From contig OZ020625.1 in the NCBI GenBank assembly GCA_963971575.1, positions 27,503,753 through 27,567,752 of the forward strand: DNA of 64,000 bases. The letters are read 5' to 3'. The notes beneath the pieces are model-generated. The model made no database searches and had not been told where the DNA came from. It was given only the letters and a program-made list of their open reading frames with translations. The DNA comes from Liopterus haemorrhoidalis. Lineage: Eukaryota > Arthropoda > Insecta > Coleoptera > Dytiscidae. Numbering within the stretch: the stretch's first letter is position 1; every line of letters starts with the position of its first letter. Shown piece after piece: positions 1-10,875 of the stretch. The position numbers and the translations under genes are program-made.

Positions 1-422
1 TTATAATAAAATATATAGTATGAGTATAAGTTTTTCCTTATTTATAATTATTACCTTAAAATTAATAATTTTGTTTGTTTGAGTGCTGCTGTAAATTTAT
101 TTTCGTGCTCAAATTAGTAAAGATATCTACGAATCATGCCGTTTCTTTCTAATGCTTTGTTTTTTATTAAAATAATTTGAAAGGTTAGTTGTTAACTTGC
201 GTCACTATACGTTACTATGGGTATGCAAATAATTATAATGATATAGACAGAGAAAGCATATAGTATTGTATATCCATACTTCTAGCAACGAACAGTCACC
301 TATCAACAATCCGACTATAGTAGCCTACGGAACATAGAGACTCGGGTTCAAATCTCAGATGATACTTAGGAAATTTCAACGTTCATTCAGTTCAGAGATT
401 GCCTCATCTTGAAATATTAATA
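1..422. other. Unassigned AT-rich sequence
   Basis: No coding region is supported. A short stretch around 317-360 has a B-box-like sequence (GGGTTCAAATCTC) and could be a decayed tRNA-derived fragment, but no convincing A box or duplication was found. Confidence 0.4.
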
Positions 423-507
423 TTAGGTCGTCAAGGATGAAATTTGTAGTTAATAATATTGTCAACTTTAATAGCTTATTATTTGACATTGCCTTAATAT
501 TTTACCG

Positions 508-850
508 TTCTGTTTTTTTAAACCATCGATAAACAGTAGTCCTTGATGGTGCTTCATCGCCAAAAGTCCAATTAAGTTCATCGATGCACTGTTGTTGGGT
601 TTTTTTTTTTTTTTATTGATTTTGGCTCTTTAGTCCTAATATGTATGGACCTTTAGCCAGCTACTCTGTTATTTTTATTTTGGATACTTTATTAATTTTT
701 ATGACAAATACAAACATCCATGCCATGACCGGGATTCGAACCCGAGTCCCCACGGTTAGCAGTCAAATGAGCTGACCACTACGCCATAGCGACCGGCTTG
801 TTGTTGGGTTAATCCACGTCGAAAGTTGTAAAAAATAATCGCTCGAAAAT
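508..850 (-). pseudogene. Mariner transposase N-terminal fragment (DNA-binding region)
   Basis: Read on the minus strand and skipping the SINE at 602-810, the frame stays open. It includes FRAIIFYNFRRGLTQQQCID and then TFGDEAPSRTTVYRWF. This is the N-terminal helix-turn-helix region typical of mariner transposases of the SETMAR-like type, with the conserved FGDEAPS..TV.RWF motif. The catalytic DD34D domain is absent. It is a non-functional relic, split exactly where the SINE duplicated its 12-bp target. Confidence 0.7.
602..798 (-). mobile_element. tRNA-derived SINE with 12-bp target duplication
   Basis: On the minus strand the head is tRNA-like, with A box TGGCGTAGTGGTCAGC (about 772-787) and B box GGTTCGAATCCC (about 729-740); the anticodon region resembles tRNA-Ser(GCT). 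The body ends in an A-rich tail, seen as the T run at 601-615. The flanking repeat TGTTGTTGGGTT is perfect (590-601 and 799-810). Head, tail and duplication together make this a retroposed SINE, not a working tRNA gene. Confidence 0.85.
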
Positions 851-1363
851 GTTTACGATTTAATTCGATTTTTAGCCGAGATTTTTTCAAGTTACTGTAA
901 ACAACACAAATAGCGCTGGTACGTCAAAACGTTCTGAGTACGTATACCGTTAAAAAAGTCAAACTTAACGATAGAAGCGTCAGTGGCCAGATGGCAGCAA
1001 TAGTTTAGCGCAATCCCGAATTATGAGAGGTGACCCACGTACTAATAGGGGATACGCATAAAATTTGTATTTCCTTAAAACTACATTATTTTGATATGTT
1101 AATGTTAGTTATGTCACCTAACAAAACAAAAATTACATTTTAATAAATATTATAGCCAAATTTTTGAATTAAAATATTGTAAATTTGAAATAAGCTGACC
1201 ACGGAGCGAAGGTTGCCGAGTAAAACGACTGAGAATGACGTCAAACGATAGGGGTTTCACATCACAGATACAGCTACAATATAAACTTTACACGTGTGTG
1301 TATTGTATTGTTCGAGAGTTTTGTATTTGTTTTTAAGCAATTTTTCACGCATTTATTATTAAA

Positions 1364-1486
1364 ATGGCAGATAAAGATTTTGTTAGGGCTCAGAGTGATA
1401 ATTTACCCAAGATTGATGCATTTATGCTCATGGAATATATGAAAAATAATGAATGCTCCAGTGCTGAGGAAATACGTGGTGTCAAA
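1364..1486 (+). CDS. First exon of transposon gene 2 (conserved N-terminus, truncated gene)
   Basis: The exon encodes 41 residues starting MADKDFVRAQSDNLPKIDAF and ending EEIRGVK, directly followed by a GTAATT splice-donor-like sequence. An almost identical exon lies at 45614-45736, and a truncated reverse copy at 34149-34211. From memory the sequence resembles the N-terminus of insect proteins that continue into SWIM-type zinc-finger and YqaJ-like nuclease regions; this was not verified by search. The rest of the gene is deleted in every copy here, so no function remains. Confidence 0.5.
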
Positions 1487-1755
1487 GTAATTTTTATTTT
1501 ATATTCTATAACTTTATATAAACAAACGCTGCAACTCTGTAAAATGTAAATATTTATGTAATTTAGATGTCAGAATTTTACTACATTGTTTACATGAAGT
1601 TACAAAACGTTAGAGGCATAATTGAAATACTGCAATATAAGTTATCTATTTTAATATAAAATTTAATTCGGGAAACATGTATAAATTGTTTTTATAGAAT
1701 TAAACTTTATTTTAACTAATATCACTCTAACTTTACATAACCTATGAAAGTTATA

Positions 1756-2321
1756 TAGGGTGTTTTTTTTAGAGGTATAGAACTTTAAATTGCAATAAAA
1801 CAACGATGGATTACTCGATTGACATGAATTTTTTTTTATTCGAAAGATAATCTTGTGGCATTACATTTTAAATATGATTTCTGGCATATGACCGCCACGG
1901 CTGGCTCGGATGTAGTCCAATCTGGACGTCCAATTTTCGATGACTTTTTCCAACATTTGTGGCCGTATATCGGCAATAACACGGCGAATGTTGTCTTCCA
2001 AATGGTCAAGCGTTTGTGGCTTATCCGCATAGACCAATGACTTTACATAGCCCCACAGAAAGTAGTCCAGCGGTGTTAAATCACAAGATCTTGGAGGCCA
2101 ATTCACAGGTCCAAAACGTGAAATTAGGCGCTCACCAAACGTGTCTTTCAATAAATCGATTGTGGCACGAGCTGTGTGACATGTTGCGCCGTCTTGTTGG
2201 TATGATTTAATGTAATGCCACAAGATTATCTTTCGAATAAAAAAAAATTCATGTCAATCGAATAATCCATCGTTGTTTTATTGCAATTTAAAGTTCTATA
2301 CCTCTAAAAAAAAACACACGT
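1756..2321 (-). mobile_element. Rosa-like (DD41D) mariner deletion derivative, 566 bp, copy 1
   Basis: Inverted repeats of about 105 bp (GGGTG, a T run, then AGAGGTATAGAAC) frame a transposase fragment. TA target bases lie at 1754-1755 and 2322-2323. The insertion is confirmed by the empty site in copy 2 of the host transposon (about 46005-46012). A second copy of identical length is at 19101-19666. Confidence 0.85.
1861..2200 (-). pseudogene. Rosa-like transposase, C-terminal half
   Basis: The frame starts near QQDGATCHTARAT and includes SCDLTPLDYFLWGYVKS, ending EIIFKM and stop. The second and third catalytic aspartates (QQD and PLD) are separated by 41 residues. That spacing is DD41D, characteristic of the rosa group of the IS630-Tc1-mariner superfamily. 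The N-terminal half and first aspartate are deleted; the left inverted repeat is joined directly to the middle of the gene. Confidence 0.75.
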
Positions 2322-2953
2322 TACAAACAAATAAGTTCACAACAGACTATGTACGCCTGTAAGCTAGTAGTGTCATACGTCAGTTAGAAGGGGTATGACG
2401 TCACACGTCGTTTTCGCGCGCTACATACATTTATGATTTTTTTAAGCCTCCAAATTACAAAAAAAAAAATAAAATAAAAACTGTTTTTTATGTTTATATT
2501 TAACAAGAGGAATATAATAAAAAATAAAAAAAAATCATGCCTATGCCCTATTTCGAATTATATTTTGTCTAAGGACGCCAAAGACCCTCGCCGAGTCTTT
2601 TTAAGCGTTCAAAATATTATTAAAATAATAAAAGTTACTCACCCTATAAAGGCACTATTAAATACCGTTTTCAAAATCTTCTAAATGTTCAATTTTCACT
2701 CGTGTTTCTATAATTATATGAATTATATTTAGTCAAAAATGTGTTGGAAACAATTCAAAACTAATGTGACTGACGTATGGTTCGCAGATGAACTGAAAGA
2801 AATTATGTCTTATTAAAACAGCGCTGACCGAATTTGTTGCTAATTGAGACAACTATCTTAACTGTTTTAAAGGTTACTGCCAATTTTAAAAATTAAGAAA
2901 AAAGGTCAGAGCACAATCAAGCTATTAATAAATCATAAGGTATCACAAATAAC

Positions 2954-2970
2954 TAGGGATGGGTATCGAT
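2954..2970 (+). repeat. Possible left end of a hAT element
   Basis: TAGGGATGGGTATCGAT resembles the ends of the hAT elements at 26518-27619 (TAGGGATGGG, ATCGATG repeats). HINE-A copy A1 begins immediately after it. A possible continuation with ATCGATG-like sequence is at 5294-5312, but no matching right end was found. Confidence 0.3.
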
Positions 2971-3802
2971 TTTTAGGGTTTTGTAGGTATGACCAAAAAA
3001 CCCTTATACCGTCATTTTGTCGTCTGTCTGTCTGTTCGGTAAAAATTGTAGCCAAACGGTTACACCTAGAGAGTTGAAATTTGGCATCCTTATACAACTC
3101 TTTGACCCGCACAGAGAAAAAATATTAAAACATCTAAAAAACATATCCCCCTAAAAATATAAACAAATATATGCTCATCGAAAAAAAATATATTTTTTTA
3201 AAATTCTGAGTAGGATATCAACTGAAAGCCCTTAGTACGTGGATTAACGATCAAAATTTTATTTTTGCAAAATAAATTATTTTGACGCGATTTTTACCAA
3301 AATTATGAAAAAAATTGTCCCACACCCTGTAGCCCAGATGGTTTAAACTAAAAATCTGAAAAAATTCTAAGTAATGTACATTTGTGTGAACCGGAATAGT
3401 ATAACAGGAATTTTTGATCAGATTATGTTTTCGGAAAATAACGCAATATTTGTGTTTTTTGCTTGACCATGTAAAATATTTAATAACTTATGTCACAAAG
3501 CAAACCAGCATACTTTCATGGTGTAATGGTTAGCGCTCTCGCGTTCTACTTTGCAAATTAGGGTTCCGGTTTCGAGACAATTTAATTTTTTCTGCTTTTT
3601 TGCATTTTTAGTTTTTTAAATTATTTTTTCAAAATTCTAGTTATATTTGGGCAAGTTTTGTATTTAATTTTAAAAGCGTAAATTTAATAACCAGTGGAAA
3701 TTGTTGAAATTGAATACACGAAATCAGAGGGGCGGAGTTATGACTTAAAACAATCAATGAAAGCCATAGGCGCAATTTTCAAAATTTTAATGAACCTTGT
3801 TA

Positions 3803-5117
3803 TACAAGGTGTCTCAAAAGAAATTTTATATTTATTTAGCTTACTGCGTGAACGCAACGTATCCGAGGGGCGCGGGGGTTATGTCAATCGGTAGCCTGGC
3901 TCTTGGGAATTCAGTCGCTATGGAGCGTTTCTCGGGAGCAGACCTCGCGTTATGCGTGCGAGAGTTTTACAAAAACGGTGATTCGGCGACTGTAGCGCGT
4001 AGAAAATTCTGCAGTATTCGAGGTTTTTGCCACTTAAATGATGCGCCAAGCATTCCTCTCATTCGACATTGGGTTAAAAAGTTTGAAGAGACTGGTACAA
4101 CGCTGGATAAATCAAAATCCGGGCGACCTAGGTCATCAAGAACGGTAGAAAACGTGGAGAATGTTAATCAGTCTGTTCGTGACGACCCAAACCTTTCAAA
4201 TCGGAAGCGCGCAAGTGCTTTAAATGTGCATAGATCATCATTACATCGCATTATGCACAAATACCTAAAGCTGCACCCCTACAAAATTCAATTGGTGCAA
4301 GAATTAAAGCCCCAAGATGCCAGTCAGAGGCTTAATTTCGTAAATCAGGTGATTGAGTGATTTTCAACGTTTACCAACATTTTGTTTTCGGTTGAAGCTC
4401 ATTTTCATCTTAATGGCCACGTAAATAAGCAGAACTGCCGCTACTGGAGTGCAACGAATCCGAAACGCAAACATCAGAAACCCCTACATTCGTCTAAAGT
4501 GACCGTATGGGCTGCGATGTCGGTGCGAGGAATTATCGGCCCTTACTTTTTTGAAGACGAAAGGGGGCGTGCAGTTACAGTGAATTCAGAGCGTTATGTG
4601 GAGATGTTAGACAACTTCTTGGTACCTGAACTGCAAAACTTTCCTGGCTATAACCAAAGAACATGGTTCCAACAGGACGGAGCAACTTCACACACGTCCA
4701 ATATGTCTCTGCCACGTGTTCGTGAAATTTTCTCAGGCAAATTGATCTCCCGTAGAGGTGACATAAATTGGCCTCCACGCAGTCCAGATTTAACCCCTAT
4801 GGACTTTTTCCTATGGGGTTATCTTAAATCTAAAGTTTACGCCAATAAACCGACTTCACTGGCGCATTTGAAAGATAATATCCGTCACGAAATGGCAGCC
4901 ATCCCTGAGTCCACCTGCCGAGACGTCATAAGTAATTTTACTGTTCGATTAAATGAGTGCCGAGAACGCGAGGGTCTACATTTAGACGATATTATTTTTA
5001 AGAAATAAATCCCCAAAAAGTGTATTTTAATAATTAATAAACATTTTTTCTATATACGGCTTACTTTTTTTTTTAATCGATCCACTAAATATAAAATTTC
5101 TTTTGAGACACCTTGTA
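3803..5117 (+). mobile_element. Rosa-like (DD41D) mariner, near full length, 1315 bp
   Basis: The terminal inverted repeat is TACAAGGTGTCTCAAAAG, flanked by TA (3801-3802 and 5118-5119). The host around it reads as uninterrupted HINE-A when the element is removed (compare 18630-18650). It carries an almost complete transposase gene. Confidence 0.9.
3920..5008 (+). pseudogene. Rosa-like DD41D transposase, inactivated by one stop and a catalytic change
   Basis: This is one frame from MERFSGADLALCVREFYKNG to DDIIFKK, 363 codons with the stop. The N-terminal helix-turn-helix region is followed by GRPRSSRTVENV and then the RNase H-like catalytic domain. A single TGA interrupts it at 4358-4360. 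The first catalytic aspartate of the FSDEAHF motif is a valine here (FSVEAHF). The second (FQQDGATSH) and third (LTPMDFFLW) aspartates are kept, 41 residues apart. I chose the ATG at 3920 because it begins the family-like sequence. No frameshift was found, so this is a fairly young copy, but it cannot encode an active enzyme. Confidence 0.85.
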
Positions 5118-5292
5118 TAATAAAAATACTGCACATATTTAGAAACATAAATAATAGTCTTAGGCATTCGAATTAAAATTAACAAAAAAAAATATTTTAA
5201 CATAAAATTTGTTTTTGCATCCCAAATAATCATCTTTCACTTACTACGAAATCCAGAAATGTGTGAAAATTCACACTTCACATCAATTTTTT

Positions 5293-6030
5293 AGATTTCG
5301 ATGTTTCGATGGATAAAAGAACTATTTTAACTAAAGCTGAGAAGTACGTCCCTGTTTTAAAGGACTTATTGCTCAGACGGTCCTGTGATGTCCTGGTGTG
5401 CAGGAATTAGAGGGTGCGAATAGAAATATAGCAAGTATTAAGTAGATTTTCAAAAGGGCATCATTATGCTAATTCTATACAACGCAATAAAATTAGTTGG
5501 ATTATTTGACATACACTTTAAAGATTCATAGACATACCAAAAATATTTTTATTAAGGATTCAATTCAAGGTCCTATTTAAGGACTTTGAGAAATCAGACT
5601 TCCTTGTTGGGATAAAGGCATTGAAGCATCTGTGGACAAAGTATATCAAACAGTGTGGAATCCGTTTTTCTTCAAGGAGAATTACATGCGGGGGGGGACT
5701 ACATGAATCCAGGGGGTACTACCTGAGGCCGGATGGAGTAGATTAGGCAGGTATAGCTTAAAAAAAAATTCCAGGTGGGAATTTTTGCCACCCCGGCGAA
5801 AAATCCTTTCCGGGTACTCAGTTGGATTCAAAGCCCATCCCTTACTAACAACCAACGCCAAGAACAAACGCTCTACCGCTTGTGGTTTACAGGCTTGCAA
5901 AAATAAATACATAATCCGTTTCTTTGGTTTAAGCGGAACTAGATTTTTAGTTACTTACAATTTTTGGCGCACAGCAAAAAACACTATTTGCGTGTAACGC
6001 AACCCATCTAAATGACTATACTACATATTA
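5293..6030. other. Unassigned sequence with a degenerate G-run repeat
   Basis: No gene is supported. The segment 5690-5765 (G run, then a sequence ending GGCAGGTATAGCTTA) has a diverged relative at 43118-43180, so it belongs to an uncharacterised repeat. Confidence 0.4.
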
Positions 6031-6505
6031 AAAAATCAGCTGTGGCCACCACAGACCGACCGCCATCATAAAGTACTTATAGAAAATACATTCTAGCAGC
6101 AGAGTAGAAATAACTTGGCCTAATATTTTCTAACAGAGATATTATTTATCAGGACCATGGAAACGTTACATATAAGTATGAAAAAATTGAGACTTCGAAA
6201 ATTTAAAAAAAAAAAAAATCGAAAAATTTTACTGAAATTATTCGAAATTTTTCGTTTTATCAAAAAACGTCTCAAATAAAAGTTATTAGTTATTGCTTTT
6301 ATAGCAACTTTTGTTCAATAAATTTTTTCTAAATATTTTTCTGTTGTGTAATATTCACAAAAATTTTAAAATCGATACGAATAAACTCCCATTTTTAGTC
6401 AACCGATTTTTACCAAAAGTTGACCAACTCGTACCATTGATGGCAGAAGCTTAAATGTGAAGTTTCATAAAAATCCTTTTAGTCAAATTTGCTCTACACG
6501 TGTAC

Positions 6506-6540
<35 letters not shown>

Positions 6541-6697
6541 GACGGACAGACAGACAGACAGACCGACAGACATCATGCTAAAAATAGTCGAAACGTTATG
6601 TAGGGACCTCAATTCGTGGAGATTCATCGAAATCTCGAAATGTCAAAAACGGTATGGTCACAATACCTCCCTTATATATGTTGACGGTCGGTAAAAA
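6031..6697 (-). mobile_element. HINE-B copy B1 (Helentron-like)
   Basis: One end has the hairpin CTGTGGCCACCACAG followed by ACCGACCGCC. The other ends in the inverted partner (ACGGTCGGT). A CAGA/CGGA microsatellite lies at 6506-6568. This combination of subterminal inverted repeats, one terminal hairpin and an internal microsatellite matches Helentron-associated elements. Confidence 0.6.
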
Positions 6698-7188
6698 GAA
6701 TAAATTATACAATAAATAAATAATAAAAGATACACATACTCAATAAAAGAAATCTTGCACAGATAAACACAAATAAATAAGATAAAAAGTCTGTTTGAAA
6801 AATTAAACAGACTCAGGGTGATGGTAAGAGGCTGTAAAGGTTCCAATTGCCATCAAATATCACAGTCTAGAAATAGAACACATTAAAATAAGGTGCAAGA
6901 CTTCACAAATAAAACAGTAAGTTCGATTCTCTCAGGAAGAGTATCAGCCTGTCCATGAGTACTCTGTCGTCACCTAAAGCAACAGGTCATAGCACAGGCC
7001 TAACCTCTCCCTGACATCCTCGAACTGTACAGATTCAGTTAAAATGTGTAACACAGACAAATCTATGTTAAACGTCTCACAGATAGGGGACTCTTCACCT
7101 CGAAGGAGGTGTCCATGGGTCCACCAACAGTGGCCTATATGGAGGCGTGTGATGGCGGTTTCCTCCCTGCGGTTAATCCTGCAGGGTG
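6698..7188 (-). mobile_element. 3' end of a non-LTR retrotransposon (LINE)
   Basis: The minus strand holds a decayed C-terminal coding tail (6974-7188) and then an AT-rich 3' untranslated stretch. The hAT element at 7189 interrupts its upstream side. A similar short piece (7685-7706) reappears on the far side of that hAT element. Confidence 0.55.
6974..7188 (-). pseudogene. LINE ORF2 C-terminal fragment
   Basis: The peptide contains RREETAITRLHIGHCWWTHG and HLLRGEESPIC. This is the motif after the RNase H region in Jockey-type LINE polyproteins (R..E..ITR.RIGH....TH..LL..E.P.C). The zinc-knuckle cysteines are partly lost. Reverse transcriptase itself is not present. It is a relic without function. 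Confidence 0.6.
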
Positions 7189-7684
7189 TAGGGTGACCAT
7201 TCGTCCCGCATTTTAACATTTTGTCCCGCATTAAGGTGCGTAACGCAAAAGTCCCGCATTTTATTTGTCCCGCATTGTCCCGCATTTTGAATTTGGGAGG
7301 TGAGGACCTTTTTTTTGCTCTTCACTTAGATTTGGGAGGTGAAGACCTTTTGTTTTTTGCTCTTCACTTGGATTTTGAAAGATTAGAACCTTTTTTGTTT
7401 GCTCTTCACTTGGATTTGGGAGGTGAAGACCTTTTGTTTTTTGCTCTTCACTTGGATTTTGGGAGATGAGAACCTTTTTTTTTTCCTCTTCACTTGGATT
7501 TGTGAGGTGATGACCTTTTTTTTGCTCTTCACTTGGATTTGGGAGGGGAAGACCTTTTTTTTTTGCTCTTCACTTGGATTTGGGAGGTGAGGACCTTTTT
7601 TTTTGCTCTTCACTTGGATTTGGGAGATGAGGACCTTTTTTTTGCTCCGTCCCGCATTGCCTTCTTAAGGAAATGGTCACCCTA
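7189..7684. mobile_element. hAT-type MITE filled with a minisatellite
   Basis: Inverted ends TAGGGTGACCATT and AATGGTCACCCTA are of hAT type, with inner GTCCCGCATT repeats. The interior (about 7290-7650) is a tandem array of a 48- to 60-bp unit containing CTTCACTTGGATTTGGGAGG and a T run. No perfect 8-bp duplication flanks it; instead a diverged piece of about 22 bp (7135-7157 and 7685-7706) recurs. Confidence 0.7.
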
Positions 7685-8750
7685 CTATACGGAGACGTGT
7701 GATGGGAACTAGATTTTTAAATCTAGTAATTTTTTTCTAAGATTTAGATCCTTTTGTTTACCAAAAGTCTACTTCAATAATTAAAAAGTTAACTATACTC
7801 TGTTCGGAATCGAGAAGTATTAATATATCAATGTTCACATGATTATTTCACGTGAATATTTGAGAATTATTCTTTGAGAGCTATTTTAAAATTTATATTA
7901 GCAACGCCACTGTGTTTTTTCTAATAATTTCCTCCCCCTTGTTCCTATATATTCACCGTAAATTCACTTTTCATCATATCTTTATCCAACAATTCATTTT
8001 ACTTTCATCTTGTGTGCATTATCTGTTTCAGTGCGTTGACCTTCTTCACTTTGGTGTCAACTCCCTGCATTTTCATGCTTTTTTTCCCAACATTTGCATT
8101 TTTTTCTGACAGTGAAATTCTTTCATGTTTGCCCCTTGATGTCAGACTATCATCATAGCAAAAGAGTAAGATAGATTGCATATATATAGCAGTCCTCAAA
8201 ACTTGATTTATTAGAAACTAGCTGGGGTTCCCATACGGTTAACGGTACACAAATACAGAAAATAAGTTTCTTATACAAAACTAACAATCTGAAATAAAAT
8301 TAATAACAATCTATTCATCAAAATATATTATCTGTCTCATTTTGTAATACGCAACTAACAGTAACAGTTCATTTTTTATGTTGTACAATGACAATACATT
8401 TATAATATTGTCATAGTATTGGTTCACACGAATACGCCAAAGTCTGTTTACACCACAACAGTCACCAAAGTAACCAGATCTAGTTTTGTATTACAAATTG
8501 AGACAGATTATACAACAAAATATCTATCTAATTAGATATTTTTAATAGACTTGTAGAAGTATATTGAATTAATAAAATTTATTATTTGTACCTCAAAGAA
8601 CCGCAACCAGAAAATATTATGCAGCAAACAAAAAAATAATAATTATTTCATAAGAAAATTATAAATTATTAAATATTAAACAATTTCAAATTCAATTTCG
8701 GGAGTGTCATATAATAATACGTACGCAAATGGCGTCAATGATACCCATTA
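7685..8750. other. Unassigned AT-rich sequence
   Basis: Apart from the short LINE-like piece at 7685-7706, I see no coding potential or recognisable repeat ends. Confidence 0.4.
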
Positions 8751-9076
8751 GGTGTGTTCGATTTGCACATTTGCAGTTACTGTTTACTGCCGCGTTAAAA
8801 AATCTGTTCGTTTTGTTTCGCAGTAACTGCAAATCTGTTCGATTTGTCGTAATTTACTGCCAATTTATGACCTACTGCGAAAAAGTTACAGCTGCTTCTC
8901 TTGCGGATTATTTGTTACGGCTGTGTTTGTTTACCTTTTTGAGTTGGTGCTATAGATAAAGAATAAATGGTTGGTACTTTGTTTTTGACTTTTTGACAGG
9001 AATATGGCTAGCATATTTGTTTTGATATTTATACTATATTCTTTGATGGCTAATGTCTTACAAATTCTTTTTTTTT

Positions 9077-9234
9077 AATATCCTGGGACAATAGTTTCTA
9101 CAAAATTTTTCAGTTTTTCTATCCTGGAGCATTTTGTAAACCTCGCAAATACAGTTCATAACTTCATCATCCGAACTCGAAAAATCTAAATCTGAATCAG
9201 ATGATTCTGGATTTGATAATATTTCAAGATCCAT
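9077..9234 (-). pseudogene. Harbinger-like transposase, N-terminal exon fragment
   Basis: The minus strand from ATG reads MDLEILSNPESSDSDLDFSS, then DDEVMNCICEVYKMLQDRKT. An acidic, serine-rich start before a basic region is common in PIF/Harbinger nuclease proteins. Too little remains for certainty; the catalytic DDE domain is absent. Confidence 0.4.
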
Positions 9235-9268
9235 TAAATATATCTAATATTATTCACCCTTTCGACAC

Positions 9269-9582
9269 TAGGCTGACCAGATTTTTTTCACAGAAAAAGA
9301 GTATACTAAAAAAAAGGTTACACTCCAAAAATTCAAATAATGAACAAAAAACAGAGGTCCTCATTCAAAAATACTAGTGACGAGCATAAAAAAGGTCTTC
9401 ACTCCCAAAATAGAAGTGATGAGCAAAAAAAGGTCCTCACTTCTAAACTAGAAGTAATAAAAACAAGTGACCATCAAAAAAGAGTATATTCAGGTTTTTG
9501 TTTTTATAAAAAGTAAGAGTATAGAAAATATTACTCAAAAAAGAGTATAATACTCTTAAAAAGAGTACGTCTGGTCACTCTA
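9269..9582. mobile_element. hAT MITE, 314 bp, with 8-bp target duplication
   Basis: The ends TAGGCTGACCAGA and TCTGGTCACTCTA are imperfectly inverted, and the flank TTCGACAC is perfect (9261-9268, 9583-9590). The interior repeats AAAGAGTATA motifs and contains AAAGGTCCTCACTTC, related to the minisatellite at 7290-7650. Confidence 0.9.
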
Positions 9583-9813
9583 TTCGACACACAAGATAAT
9601 CTACGAACCAAATCGTAAAAAGATTCTTAACCTGGTAAGTTATCTGACATTTAACATTTACGTCAGACGTACTTCTTATTCTTTACGTATAAACAAATCG
9701 AACAGAAAATTAAACTGGCTGTATGTTACCAGTTTTTAGTAGTAAACTGCTAACTGCAGCGTTTTACTGCTAGCGTTTAGCAGTATAACGCGAAGGTGCA
9801 AATCGAACATACC

Positions 9814-10330
9814 TATTAACAACTAGCTGGAGTAACCAAACTTCGGCTTTGAAAAAAAAAAAAAAAAAATTAAATCAGTCCGGTTACTTAATTTACACAC
9901 CCCTCGTACATGAGTAAGTGTACGTAAAAGTATGGGTACCCCAGCTAGTTGTTAATAAATAACTAAGAATATCTTGAATCAATATGATATGAAAGTGATG
10001 TAGACAGAGTTCAGACATTTGATTTAGTGGTGGTCGTATGTCTGGTCTCTGAGGGGGATATCGTTACTGGAGTGTCTACTTACGACCCCATTTCATCCCT
10101 TGCTCTCTGGTGTAGGGTTCACCACAAAAACACCATCAAATACACCCTATATATTGCGGTATTTGATATGGTGGACGCACTTCATGCTACACTCAATATT
10201 GTCAAACTTTTCATCATAACTATAGGCTGACTCTATTACAACTGAATCGAACGATGACATTAAAAAATCGCGATATTTTTATTAGATATAATACAGAGAT
10301 TTCATTAATGATAATTGCGCGTTGTCAGTT
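9814..10330. other. Mostly unassigned; isolated mariner end
   Basis: 9880-9917 matches the right end of the mariner family seen at 14907 and 26190 (AATCAGTCCGGTTACTTAAT). Nothing else is recognisable. Confidence 0.4.
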
Positions 10331-10875
10331 TAGTATTAGGTCGTCAAGGATGAAATTTGTAGAAAAAAGTTCACCGAAACTACAAAAAAACTATTAGGTC
10401 GTCAAGGATGAATATTGTATAAGATTCAATAGTAGGGGCCAAATTACTAATGGCGGGAAGCGACCGTTCGCTTGCCGCCAAGAGTGCGATCGACCGGACT
10501 CGTATACCTGTAAGATATATGATATCTAAAAAAACTAAGTTTATAGAAAAATCTCTTCTTTCAATGTGTTAACTCATTGTTTAATGCGGCGCTAATAGCT
10601 TAAGGTGCTGCTTTACAAAATTTAAGAACCTTTGTGAAGAAAAAGTGAATTCAATTCATTGTAAGATCTTATAAAGTTGTTCAAAAAATAATAAAAATTA
10701 ATTTTCTAAAATACGAAATGTATTTTCCTAAATAAATTAATTCGCGAAGATTTCAAAAATTTCATCCCCAAATCGCTACCTTTTACCGTTTTCGAGATAT
10801 AAATTTTCGAAAAAGCGAATTTATATTCTTTGTAAGTTCTTATAATTTTTTTCAAATAATATTTAACACAAAATA
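10331..10875. repeat. Isolated mariner ends and unassigned DNA
   Basis: Two extra copies of the TTAGGTCGTCAAGGATG end (about 10331 and 10391) lie close together without a body between them, which suggests nested or collapsed mariner insertions. The remainder is unassigned. Confidence 0.4.

Larger units (their letters stand above)
423..960 (-). mobile_element. Mariner remnant, internally deleted, split by a SINE
   Basis: It starts with TTAGGTCGTCAAGGATG, the same terminal sequence seen at 10331, 10391 and 10876, where it borders a mariner transposase C-terminus. The N-terminal part of a transposase lies inside on the minus strand; the catalytic part is missing. The right boundary is approximate. 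Confidence 0.65.
1044..2552. mobile_element. THAP-type DNA transposon, deletion derivative, copy 1
   Basis: The ends are inverted: AATAGGGGATACGC on the left, and the reverse complement of AATAGGGCATAGGC on the right. Copies 2 (45293-46231) and 3 (33598-34529, opposite orientation) share the ends and subterminal DNA. This copy keeps the minus-end exon (see 1364-1486) but has lost the THAP exon seen in copy 3. A 566-bp rosa-like element is inserted at 1756; without it the element is about 940 bp, like the other two. No clear target duplication was found. Confidence 0.7.
2971..5292 (+). mobile_element. HINE-A copy A1 (Helentron-like), with nested mariner
   Basis: The 5' end is TTTTAGGGTTTTGTAGGTATGA; a short CTGT repeat follows at about 3020-3033. 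The 3' end has the AGGGTTTYGYAGGT-type subterminal repeat (inverted) and the GTGTGAA/TTCACAC hairpin before CACATCAATTTTT. A tRNA-like cassette of a type unique in this window lies at 3519-3578: A box TGGTGTAATGGTTAGC and a B-box-like GGTTTCGAGAC. The rosa-like mariner at 3803-5117 is inserted near the 3' side. Confidence 0.7.
8751..9813 (-). mobile_element. PIF/Harbinger element, deleted, with nested hAT
   Basis: The inverted ends are GGTGTGTTCGATTTGCAC and its partner ending GTGCAAATCGAACATACC. TTA precedes the left end; the right flank is TATTAA, so the duplication is imperfect. CAGTWACTGC-like motifs repeat below both ends. A Harbinger-like N-terminal coding stretch (9077-9234) supports the class. 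Confidence 0.6.

Noticed and set aside
711..798. A functional tRNA-Ser gene
   Set aside because: It is the head of a SINE with body, A tail and a 12-bp target duplication; a mature acceptor stem could not be drawn.
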